From positions 1 through 64,000 of the forward strand of contig CAZWFN010000002.1 in NCBI GenBank assembly GCA_964633205.1: 64,000 nt of DNA, given 5' to 3'. Position 1 is the stretch's first letter. Each line of letters starts with the position of its first letter. A model generated the notes under the pieces. It did no database searches and had not been told where the DNA came from. It saw nothing but the letters and a program-made list of their open reading frames with translations. Positions 15,919 through 24,130 of the stretch are shown here, one piece after another. The position numbers and the translations under genes are program-made. The stretch is from CAYVQE01 sp964633205. GTDB taxonomy: Bacteria; Myxococcota; B64-G9.

Positions 15919-17373
15919 TCAAGGGCCGGCGCGGGCCGCCGGGCGCAGCTTGAACAGGACGGCGTAGGGCGGGGCGGGTCGGTGCCAGCCGCCGCCACCG
16001 CGCGGGAAGCTGCCCTGGTAGTCGCCGGCCAGCACCAGATCGGCGGCGGCGTCGACCACCAGGCCGTCGACGCCGAAGGCGCCGGTGCGGGCTCGGGCCG
16101 CGGGCCGGCCCAAAGCCGTGCCCCAAAGCGGCAGGCCCCGCCGGGGCTCCAGGCGCAGGGCGAACAGGCGCGGGCCGGCGGGGGCCGGCAAGGGCTCGGG
16201 GCCGATGTCCAGCTCCCCGCTGAAGCGCCCGGCCAGCACCAGGCCCAGCCGCCGGTCCAGCCCCAGGGCGGTGGCCCGACAGTCGCCGCTGGCGGCCAGC
16301 GAGCGCAGCCAGTCCGGCGTCCCGTCCGGCTGTAGGCGGGCGGCGAAGCAGCGGTGCCGGCCGAGAGGCCCGGCCGCCCGCCGCCCGCCGGCGCGCAGCG
16401 TCCCCCGGTGGCTGCCGGCAACGTAGCGGGCGCCGTCGGGGCCGTGTACCAACCCGGTCAGGCGGGCGTCGATGGTCGCCCGAAAGGCCAGTTCGGGCTG
16501 GGGCCGGCCAGCGGCGTCCAGCTCGATCAGCGCGCCGTAGCGCGGCCCGCCGGCCGCGGCCCGCCAGCCGGCCATGTGCATCCGGCCGTCCGCAGCCAGT
16601 GCCAGGCCGGCCAGGCCCTCTGGGCCCCGGTGCTCCAGCCGCCGCTGCCAGCCGACCCGCCCGGCGGCGCTCAGGCGGACCGCGAACAGGTCACCGGCCG
16701 GCTCGGCGGTCAGCGGCTCGGCGCCGAAGTCGATGCGGCCGTCGAAGGCGCCGGCCAGCACGATGGCACCGTCGGCGCCGACGGCCAGCGCCGGCCGGAC
16801 CCGGCAGGCGGTCAGGGCAAAGGCGCGCTGCCAGCGCACCCGGCCGTCGGCGGCGTCCAGCCGGACCAGCAACAGCGACCAGCGGTCCGCCCGGCCCAGT
16901 GTGCCGGCACCCAGCTCGGTGGTGCCGCGGCAGCTGGCCGCCAGCAGCAGGTCGCCGTCGTCGGTGGCGCTCAAGGCCACCCCGGGGTGCCAGTCGGCCG
17001 CCAGGGCGATGCGCGACCAGGCCGCCCGGCCCTGCCGCGGCACCCGCGACAGGAACAGGGCCGGTCGGCCCGCTGGCCGCCGCAGCCGACCGGCCAGGGT
17101 CAGCTCGCCGGCGGCATCCAGGGCCAGGGCCACCGGACCGTAGTCGCCTTTTGGCTGATAGAACAGCACCTTGGACCAAACCAGGGCCGGGTCGCCTCCA
17201 GCCTCCGTCCCCCTCTCACCAGCCTCCGTCCCCCTCTCACCAGCCTCCGTCCCTTTCTCACCGACCTCCGTCCCCCGGTGGCGGGTGGTGGGTTGGTCGT
17301 TGGCGCAGGCGGCCGGCAGCAGAGCGAGCAGAACGAGGGCGAGCGTTGGCGCTGGCGGCTTGTTGGCCGGCAT
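15919..17373 (-). CDS. Repeat-containing lipoprotein (beta-propeller-like)
   Basis: A 484-aa exported protein. A lipoprotein signal ends at about C23 (LLPAACAN). A linker of four GTEAGER-like heptads follows, encoded by a 21-bp tandem repeat. The rest is a series of about 45-60-residue repeats with recurring LALDAAGELTLAGRL / LAVGADGAIVLAGAFDG-like blades, consistent with a beta-propeller of the kind found in myxobacterial secreted proteins. No catalytic motif seen; function unknown. The gene lies four bases downstream of the peptidase gene ending at 17377 and is probably co-transcribed with it. Confidence 0.7.
   Translation of the reverse strand: MPANKPPAPTLALVLLALLPAACANDQPTTRHRGTEVGEKGTEAGERGTEAGERGTEAGGDPALVWSKVLFYQPKGDYGPVALALDAAGELTLAGRLRRPAGRPALFLSRVPRQGRAAWSRIALAADWHPGVALSATDDGDLLLAASCRGTTELGAGTLGRADRWSLLLVRLDAADGRVRWQRAFALTACRVRPALAVGADGAIVLAGAFDGRIDFGAEPLTAEPAGDLFAVRLSAAGRVGWQRRLEHRGPEGLAGLALAADGRMHMAGWRAAAGGPRYGALIELDAAGRPQPELAFRATIDARLTGLVHGPDGARYVAGSHRGTLRAGGRRAAGPLGRHRCFAARLQPDGTPDWLRSLAASGDCRATALGLDRRLGLVLAGRFSGELDIGPEPLPAPAGPRLFALRLEPRRGLPLWGTALGRPAARARTGAFGVDGLVVDAAADLVLAGDYQGSFPRGGGGWHRPAPPYAVLFKLRPAARAGP
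17200..17280. repeat. 21-bp tandem repeat coding for the heptad linker
   Basis: Unit agcctccgtccccctctcac plus c, at 17200-17220, 17221-17241 and 17242-17262, with a degenerate fourth copy after 17263. On the minus strand it codes for GTEAGER-type heptads next to the lipid anchor. Copy number is likely to vary among relatives. Confidence 0.75.
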
Positions 17374-17376
17374 GGT

Positions 17377-19485
17377 TCAGTCGGCGCCGAGCTGGTCGAG
17401 CACGAAGGCGTACTCGAAGGCGATTTCTTCGAGGTAGTCGTAGCGGCCCGAGGCGCCGGCGTGGCCGGCTTCCAGGTTGGTCTTGAGCAGCAGCGGCGCG
17501 TCGCCTTCCTGGTGCGCTCGCAGCCGGGCAACCCACTTGGCCGGCTCCCAGTACTGCACCCGGGGGTCGTTCCAGCCGGCGGTCACCAGCAGCGGGGGAT
17601 AGGCCTGGGCGCGCACGTTGTCGTAGGGCGAGTAGGTGCACATCAGCGCGAAGACCTCGGGCCGGTGCGGATCGCCCCACTCGTCGTACTCGGTCACCGT
17701 CAGCGGTAGGCTGTCGTCGAGCATGGTGTGGATCACGTCGACGAAGGGCACGTCGGCCACCGCCGCGGCGAACAGCTCCGGGCGCATGTTGAGCACCGCT
17801 CCGATCAACAGCCCGCCGGCACTGCCGCCGCCGATGGCCAGGCGGTCGGACGCGGTCAGGCCCCGGTCGATCAGGTGCTCGGCGCAGGCGATGAAGTCGG
17901 TGAAGGTGTTGCGCTTGTTCAACAGCCGGCCGGCGTCGTACCAGGGCCGGCCCAGCTCGCCACCGCCGCGCACGTGGGCGATGGCGACGGCCAGGCCGCG
18001 GTCGAGCAGGCTCAGCCGATCGGTTGAGAACAGCGGCTCGTAGGCATCGCCGTAGGCGCCGTAGCCCACCAGGTAGGTCGGCCGGGGTCCGGCCGTGGCG
18101 TCGCGCCGGCGCACCAGCGAGATGGGCACGGCCGTGCCGTCCGGCGCCTGGGCCGACAGCCGCAGCGTTTCGTAGGCGGCCGGCTCGTAGCCGCCCTGTA
18201 CCGGCTGGCGCTTGAGCCGCTCCAGCCGGCGCGCGTCCGGGTGGTAGCGATAGACCGTGCGCGGCGTGGTCAGCGAGGAATAGATCAGCTGGAAATCGCG
18301 GCTGTCGAACTCCGGGTTGTCGCCCATCCAGGCGGTGTGGGCCGGCTCGGCGAAGGCCACCCGGTGGGTCGCGCCGCTGGCCAGCTCGCGCACCTGGATC
18401 GCGGTCAGGCCGTCCTGGCGCGATTGGATCAGCATGTGGTCGCAAAACAGGTCCACCGCCACCAGCTGCGCCTGCGGCCGGTGGGCGATGACCTCCTGCC
18501 AGTGCTCCAGGCCGGGAGCGGCCACCGGCGCCCGCACCAGGCGGAAGTTGGTCGCCCGGTGGTTGGTCACCAGGTAGAAGTGATCGCCGTGGTGATCCAG
18601 CTCGTACTCCAGCCCGGGACGGCGGGGCTGGACCACCCGGAAGCGGCCCGCCGGCCGATCGGCTTCCAGCACGTGGAACTCGTCGGCGCTGATGCTGGCC
18701 GCGTGCAGCACCAGGTAGCGGCGCGAGCGGGTCTTGCCGATGTAGAGGTGGAAGGCCTGGTCGTCTTCCCGCAAGACCAGCGGGTCGGCCGCCGGATCGC
18801 TGCCCAGCCGGTGGCGGTAGAGCCGGTTGGGCCGGTGGGCCGCGTCCATCCGGGTGTAGAACAGGGTCCGGCCGTCTTCGGCCCATTCGAAATCGCCGGC
18901 GGTATCGGCGATGGCGTCGTCCAGCAGCCGGCCGCTGTCCAGGTCCAGCACCCGCAAGGCGTAGACCTCGTCGCCGCTGTCGTCGACCGTGTAGGCCAGC
19001 AGCCGGTGGTCGGGGCTGGGGGCATAGGCGCCCAGGTCGAAGTAGACCGCATCGGCTGCCAGCGCGTTCTCGTCGATCAGCACCTGCTCGGCGCCGCCGG
19101 CGGCCGGCCGGCGGCAGTGGATCGGGTACTGCAGGCCCTGTACGGTGCGGCTGTAGTAGCGGTAAGGACCGTCGCGCACCGGTACGCTGGAGTCGGTCTC
19201 CTGGATGCGACCGCGCATCTCGGCGAACAGGCGTTTGCGCAAGGTCGCGCTGTGGGCCGTGGCGGCGGCGGTGTGGTGGTTCTCCCGCTCGAGCCAGGCG
19301 CGCACCCGCGGGTCGTCGCGCCGGCGCAGCCAGTGGTACTCGTCGTTCCAGGTCTGACCGTGGAGCGTCACGCGGTGCGGCATCCGGGGGACCTCCGGGG
19401 CGGTGCTGGGACGCTGTTGGGCGCAGCCGGCCAGCAGGGGCCAGACCCAGACGGCGAAGGCCCAGAACCGCGGGCTGGTTCTCAT
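17377..19485 (-). CDS. ptrB: Prolyl oligopeptidase family (S9A, oligopeptidase B-like) lipoprotein
   Basis: Serine peptidase of 702 aa, cleaving short peptides, usually after basic residues. The N-terminal seven-bladed propeller is followed by the alpha/beta-hydrolase domain with catalytic S555 (GGGSAGG), D640 (GWNDPRV) and H675 (LEAGHAGASGR). The oligopeptidase signature HVRGGGELGRPWYDAGR is present. Unusually it has a lipoprotein signal (WPLLAGCAQQ), so it should be membrane-anchored outside the cytoplasm. ATG 19485 is chosen because it begins that signal. Confidence 0.9.
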   Translation of the reverse strand: MRTSPRFWAFAVWVWPLLAGCAQQRPSTAPEVPRMPHRVTLHGQTWNDEYHWLRRRDDPRVRAWLERENHHTAAATAHSATLRKRLFAEMRGRIQETDSSVPVRDGPYRYYSRTVQGLQYPIHCRRPAAGGAEQVLIDENALAADAVYFDLGAYAPSPDHRLLAYTVDDSGDEVYALRVLDLDSGRLLDDAIADTAGDFEWAEDGRTLFYTRMDAAHRPNRLYRHRLGSDPAADPLVLREDDQAFHLYIGKTRSRRYLVLHAASISADEFHVLEADRPAGRFRVVQPRRPGLEYELDHHGDHFYLVTNHRATNFRLVRAPVAAPGLEHWQEVIAHRPQAQLVAVDLFCDHMLIQSRQDGLTAIQVRELASGATHRVAFAEPAHTAWMGDNPEFDSRDFQLIYSSLTTPRTVYRYHPDARRLERLKRQPVQGGYEPAAYETLRLSAQAPDGTAVPISLVRRRDATAGPRPTYLVGYGAYGDAYEPLFSTDRLSLLDRGLAVAIAHVRGGGELGRPWYDAGRLLNKRNTFTDFIACAEHLIDRGLTASDRLAIGGGSAGGLLIGAVLNMRPELFAAAVADVPFVDVIHTMLDDSLPLTVTEYDEWGDPHRPEVFALMCTYSPYDNVRAQAYPPLLVTAGWNDPRVQYWEPAKWVARLRAHQEGDAPLLLKTNLEAGHAGASGRYDYLEEIAFEYAFVLDQLGAD

Positions 19486-19638
19486 CGGGCCGGTTGTACC
19501 ACGCTGCGACCGGCGGCGCAGCTTCGCGATTCGTCGAGCGACGGGAGGGGGGCGGTTCGGCAATCGTCGATCAAGGCCGCTTGTCCCCTCCGCTCGGGGC
19601 GGGTATCATGGCGGGCGGAACGAACGCGGGAGGTGGCC

Positions 19639-20865
19639 ATGGCACGGTGGCGCTGTCGCTGCTGGGCGCTCGGCTGGCTGGCGGCCGCGGTGGCCGGTGG
19701 CGGGTCGGTCACGGGCTGCACCGATGATTTCGTGGAGATGGGCAAGGGCGGCAAGGCCCCCGGCCGCATCGTCACGGTCGACAACTCGGGTGACGCCGGT
19801 TACTACGTGGCCATGGATCTGGACAGCCGAGATCGCGCCCACCTGGTCTACTACGACAAGGCCAACCGGTCGCTGAAGTACGTGCGCCACGCCAAGGCGG
19901 GCTTCTCCAGTCAGGTGGTCGACGCCACCTGCAAGAAGTGCCTCTACGCCGCCATCCTGGTCACCGGCGACTACGAGCCGCACATCGCCTACTACAACGA
20001 TTCGACCCAGACCCTGACCTACGCCTACCGCCAGGATGGGCAGTGGAAGCACGAGGGCATCGAGTGGGGCCGAGGCAACGGCATGGGCGCGCAGCTGCAG
20101 CTCGACGACAACGGCTCGCTGCACGCGCTGTATTATTCGGGCGACGGCTACCTCAAGCACGCCTGGCGGGTGCCCAACGAGCAGGCTGAAAAAGAGCCCG
20201 CCAAGCCGCGCCGGCGGCGCAAGCGGGCGGCCGCCGAGCAGTCCGATGAATCCGGCAAGCCCGACCAGCCAGAGCAGCCCGCGGGCATCTGGGGCAACGA
20301 GCAGGTGGACAAGGCCAACGGCAGCGAGAAGGTCTCCATCCGCTTCGTGCGCCAGCCCAACGGTCGCTTCGCGGCGTCGTACTTCCACTGGTCCGGGCTG
20401 GACAGCGAGGTGCGCATCGCCATCCAGGGTCCGGACGACCACTGGACCACCGAGGTGGTGGACCACGAGCACAACCCGGGCAAGTCCAGCGCCCTGTACT
20501 TCGGTCGCGGTGGCGAGCCCAAGGTGATCTATCGCGAAGCCCGCAAGGATCGCCTGTCGCTGGCCGAGTTGACCATCGAGGGCTGGAAGGCCCAGCCGCT
20601 GGTCCCCGATGCCTACAACATGGCGTTCGACATCGACGGCACCTACAATCTGCTGCTGGCTTACGAGCGCATGTCCGGCCGCGATCCGCGCAAGGGCCAT
20701 CTGCGCATGGCCTGGCGCCGCGACTGGAAGTGGTTCGACTACGAGATCGATGCCACTCCGGGCAGCGGCACCCATCTGGCCGCCGGGCTGACCACCGGCG
20801 GCCAGCCGATGGTGGCCTACTTCGCCGAGTCGACCAAGTCGCTCAAGCTGTTCATCGGTGAGTGA
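19639..20865 (+). CDS. Exported lipoprotein with propeller-like repeats
   Basis: A 408-aa protein of unknown function. A signal with lipobox (GSVTGC) is followed by repeated short modules of the type YYVAMDLDSRDRAHLVYYDK, which resemble sialidase/propeller blades seen in many myxobacterial surface proteins. A charged low-complexity insert (Lys/Arg then Glu/Pro/Gln, about 175-215) splits the repeats. ATG 19639 has gggagg upstream; the reading frame is open far upstream but that part is antisense to the peptidase. No catalytic residues recognised. Confidence 0.7.
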   Translation: MARWRCRCWALGWLAAAVAGGGSVTGCTDDFVEMGKGGKAPGRIVTVDNSGDAGYYVAMDLDSRDRAHLVYYDKANRSLKYVRHAKAGFSSQVVDATCKKCLYAAILVTGDYEPHIAYYNDSTQTLTYAYRQDGQWKHEGIEWGRGNGMGAQLQLDDNGSLHALYYSGDGYLKHAWRVPNEQAEKEPAKPRRRRKRAAAEQSDESGKPDQPEQPAGIWGNEQVDKANGSEKVSIRFVRQPNGRFAASYFHWSGLDSEVRIAIQGPDDHWTTEVVDHEHNPGKSSALYFGRGGEPKVIYREARKDRLSLAELTIEGWKAQPLVPDAYNMAFDIDGTYNLLLAYERMSGRDPRKGHLRMAWRRDWKWFDYEIDATPGSGTHLAAGLTTGGQPMVAYFAESTKSLKLFIGE

Positions 20866-20871
20866 TCATCG

Positions 20872-21633
20872 ATGCTGGGGCGCGCCCTGAGACGTCTGCT
20901 TCCGGTCGAGCGGCAGTTGGAGCTGCGCCATCTGGGCGACCGCTGGGCCGCCCGGCGCCTGATCGGGGAGCGCTTCGAGTGTCCGGTCTGCGAGGGGCGC
21001 TTCGATGCCTTGCTGCCCTATGGCCATCCGCCGCGCTCGCGGGCCCGCTGCCCGTGCTGCGGTGCCTTCGAGCGCCACCGCCTGCTGTGGCTCTATCTGC
21101 GCCGGCGCACCGACTTCTTCACCGCCCGGCTGGCCGTGCTCGACGTGGCCCCGGTGTGGTACATCCAGCATCGCTGCCGGCGCCTGCCCAACCTCGATTA
21201 TCTGAGCATCGATCTGGAGTCGCCGGTGGCCATGCGCCATATGGACCTGACCGCCCTGGCGCTGCCCGATCGCTCGTTCGACTGCATCCTGTGCATTCAT
21301 GTGCTGGAGCACGTGGCCGACGAGGCCCGGGCGCTGGCGGAGCTGCAGCGGGTGCTCAAGCCCGGCGGTTGGGCCGTGCTGCAGGTGCCGCTCGACGGCC
21401 GGCTGGAGCGCACCCGCGAGGATCCCGCGGTCTGCGATCCGGCCGAGCGGCGGCGCCGCTTCGGCCACCCGGACCACCTGCGGCGCTACGGCCGCGATTA
21501 CCCCGGGCGGTTGCGCCGGGCGGGCTTCGCGGTGACGGCTGACGACTGGGCAGCCTCGTTGACGGCCGAGCAGGCCCGGCGCTGGGCGGTGCCGCGCAGC
21601 CAGGTCATCTACCTTTGCCGGCGGCCGGAGTGA
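20872..21633 (+). CDS. SAM-dependent methyltransferase with N-terminal zinc ribbon
   Basis: A 253-aa class I methyltransferase. The N-terminus has two Cys pairs (FECPVCEGRF and RARCPCCGAFERHR) forming a probable zinc ribbon. The Rossmann part has a shortened motif I (LAVLDVAPVW), then YLSIDLESP, the motif-IV-like DRSFDCILCIHVLEHVAD and LQRVLKPGGWAVLQVPL. Such proteins often act in cell-surface glycan pathways. It starts 6 bases after the preceding lipoprotein gene and probably shares its transcript. Substrate unknown. Confidence 0.8.
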   Translation: MLGRALRRLLPVERQLELRHLGDRWAARRLIGERFECPVCEGRFDALLPYGHPPRSRARCPCCGAFERHRLLWLYLRRRTDFFTARLAVLDVAPVWYIQHRCRRLPNLDYLSIDLESPVAMRHMDLTALALPDRSFDCILCIHVLEHVADEARALAELQRVLKPGGWAVLQVPLDGRLERTREDPAVCDPAERRRRFGHPDHLRRYGRDYPGRLRRAGFAVTADDWAASLTAEQARRWAVPRSQVIYLCRRPE

Positions 21634-21640
21634 AGCGGGT

Positions 21641-24130
21641 TCAGCGGAACACCACCCGCAGACTGCGATCGGCGGTGCCGCCGTTGACCTCGAGCTCGGC
21701 CTGGCCGTCGACCCGCAACGACCCGTTGCCGGTCAGCTCGACGGCGCCGTCTTCGATGGCCACCGGTTGGCCGTTCCAGGTCGCCGCCGCCGGCGGTCCC
21801 TGCCAGCCGGGGGCCGACCAGCGATAGTCCAGGCCGCCGACCTCGGTCCAGCCCGACTCGCCTCCGGGCCATAGCCACAGCACGCGGTCGTGCCCGGCGG
21901 CGCGGTGGTCGACGACGCCGCTGTCGGGCGCTCCGGCCACCAGGCTGTCGATCCCTTCGGGCAACAGCACCAGCAGGCTGCCGGCCGGGACGAAGACCGG
22001 GATCTCGTCGACCGCCGCCTCGACCGTGACCGGACCGCCGCCTTCCGCCACCAGCAGCGGCTCGCCGCCGAGCAGCGGATACCAGCGTCCGGCCGGCAGC
22101 TCCAGCTGGCGGCGGGTGGCGCCGGCCTCGATCACCGGGGCCACGTAGAGCCGATCGCCGAGCATGTACTGGTCGGTCGCCGTCCAGCCGGGCTCGAAGT
22201 CGGGGTGCGCCAACGCCAGCGGTCGCATCATGGGCAGGCCGGTGCGGCTGGCCTGTTCGGCCAGGCCGTACAGGTAGGGGAACAGGCGCAGGTGCAGCCG
22301 CGCCCAGCGCGCGAAGTGGGCGGTCGAGGCGGCGTCGCGCTCCCAGTTCCAGTTCTGCTCGGCGTTCAGCCCGTGGTGGGTGCGCATCACCGGCGACAGG
22401 GCCCCCAGGGTCACCCAGCGGTACCACAGCTCCTCGGTGCTGGGTGTGGTCAGCTGGTCCATGTAGCCGGCGATGTCGTGGCCGTAGTAGGGGAAGCCGC
22501 AGACACCCAGCCCGATGCCCATCGGGATCACCGAGGGCAGACCGTCGCCGATGGAGAAGTCGGTCTGCTGATCGCCGGCCCAGACCACCGACACCAGCGG
22601 CTGTGAGCCCAGGTAGGCCGAGCGCACGAAGAACAGCCGCTCGACGCCGTCGGCCGCCTCCAGCGCGTCGAACAGCTCGCGGGTCAGCCGCTGGAAGGCC
22701 ACCGGGTAACGGTTGTGGAAGGCCACCGCGTCCGCGCCCGATTCCAGCCGGGCGTCGGTCGGCAGCCACTCGGCGAAATCGGCCATGTAGCCGTCGGCGC
22801 CCAGCTCCAGCCCCTGGCGGTAGACCGACTGGGCCCAGTCCCAGGCCGCCGGATCGGTCAGATCCAGCAGGGTGGACTGTTCGAACTTGTGCGAGGTGAA
22901 GGTGTAGACCTCACCCTGATCGGTCTCGATGGTGTGGCCGGCCGCGGTGGCCTCGTCCCATACGTCCACGCCTTCGCTGATGAAGGTGTTGTTGTAGATC
23001 AGAAACTTGAAACCCAGAGCGTGCAGGTCGGCGGCCAGCTGCTCGAAATCCGGGTAGACCTCGCGGTCGACGCGCCAGTCCTCGTCGAGTACGTACTTGT
23101 CGCCGTCGTGGCTGCCGCCGCGCCAGTCCTCGGTCCAGATCACCGAGCTGGGCACGTCATGCTGGCGCAGCTTTCGGGCCACCCGGCGCACGTTGTCCGA
23201 GCCGTAGATGGCGTCCAGCCAGGGCGCGAAGGCGAAGGCCGGCGGCAGCTCGGGGCGGCCCAGGTGGCCGGTCAGCCGCTCGATCACCGCGGCCGGATCG
23301 GCGCCGGCGAACAGGTGCAGGCGCAGCTCGCCCTCCCAGGCCTCGATCCGGGTCACCTCCGGCGCCTCGGAGCACAGGTGGAAGATGGAGCGCCGATCGG
23401 TCTCCAGCAGCAGGGCGTAGCCGTGGCTGGACAGGGTGATCGGCATCGGGGTGTGGGTCGAATGGCGCCGGCCGCGCAAGAACCACAGCTCGTCGTAGCT
23501 GTCGTCCTCGGCCTTGGTGATGCCGTCCTCCTGCACCCACAGCGGCACGCTGAAGCCGCGGTGGTCGACATCGAAGCTCTGGCCGCCGAGGCCCAGGAAG
23601 TGCTCGTCGGCCGGGCAGGCATAGCCCAGGCTGGCGCGGTTGAGCGCCGGATCGGCCGGTTCGAAATGCAGCTCCAGGTGGCCCGCGGCCACCGCCGCGA
23701 TGCGACCGCTGCCCAGCGCAGCGCCGCTGGCGTCGAGCAGGTCGAAGCGGAGTGCGTCCGGACCGCGCTCGACGGCGCCCAGGGCGGCCACTGGGCGCCA
23801 GGCACCGGCCGCGGTCTCCTCGATGCGGAACGAGCCCATGCTCATCTCGTAGCTGGCCTCGGCCCGGCGCCAGGCCAGGGCGCTGTGCGCGGGTCGATCG
23901 GACCCCGCCCCAGGCAGCCCGTCGATCAGCAGCCGGTCCTGGGCGTCGCGGATTTCGATCCGGGCCGGCTCGATCTCGAGCCGCACCCCGAGCCCGCCCA
24001 GCTCGATCTCGGCCGACTCCCGGTCACCGCCGCCGCCGCAACCGGCCGCCAGCAGCAGTGCCGTCGCCAGGCCCGCGAAGGTCACGCAGGTGTTGCGCCG
24101 CGTCGCGCGGCTGGTGCTGATCGGTTTCAC
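21641..24130 (-). CDS. Glycoside hydrolase family 31 lipoprotein (alpha-glycosidase)
   Basis: Retaining alpha-glycosidase of 829 aa. A lipoprotein signal ends in AAGCGGGG, followed by an N-terminal beta-sandwich and a GH31 barrel. The nucleophile is D451 in GADGYMADFAEWLP and the acid/base is D520 in VVWAGDQQTDFS. The MADFxEWLP form resembles the sulfoquinovosidase (YihQ) branch, but substrate cannot be fixed from this. GTG 24130 overlaps the upstream chaperone stop by 4 bases, so the enzyme is translationally coupled to it. Confidence 0.87.
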   Translation of the reverse strand: MKPISTSRATRRNTCVTFAGLATALLLAAGCGGGGDRESAEIELGGLGVRLEIEPARIEIRDAQDRLLIDGLPGAGSDRPAHSALAWRRAEASYEMSMGSFRIEETAAGAWRPVAALGAVERGPDALRFDLLDASGAALGSGRIAAVAAGHLELHFEPADPALNRASLGYACPADEHFLGLGGQSFDVDHRGFSVPLWVQEDGITKAEDDSYDELWFLRGRRHSTHTPMPITLSSHGYALLLETDRRSIFHLCSEAPEVTRIEAWEGELRLHLFAGADPAAVIERLTGHLGRPELPPAFAFAPWLDAIYGSDNVRRVARKLRQHDVPSSVIWTEDWRGGSHDGDKYVLDEDWRVDREVYPDFEQLAADLHALGFKFLIYNNTFISEGVDVWDEATAAGHTIETDQGEVYTFTSHKFEQSTLLDLTDPAAWDWAQSVYRQGLELGADGYMADFAEWLPTDARLESGADAVAFHNRYPVAFQRLTRELFDALEAADGVERLFFVRSAYLGSQPLVSVVWAGDQQTDFSIGDGLPSVIPMGIGLGVCGFPYYGHDIAGYMDQLTTPSTEELWYRWVTLGALSPVMRTHHGLNAEQNWNWERDAASTAHFARWARLHLRLFPYLYGLAEQASRTGLPMMRPLALAHPDFEPGWTATDQYMLGDRLYVAPVIEAGATRRQLELPAGRWYPLLGGEPLLVAEGGGPVTVEAAVDEIPVFVPAGSLLVLLPEGIDSLVAGAPDSGVVDHRAAGHDRVLWLWPGGESGWTEVGGLDYRWSAPGWQGPPAAATWNGQPVAIEDGAVELTGNGSLRVDGQAELEVNGGTADRSLRVVFR

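Noticed and set aside
18241..19638. Rightward extension of the lipoprotein gene starting at 19639
   Set aside because: Lies antisense within the oligopeptidase gene; signal peptide begins at 19639.
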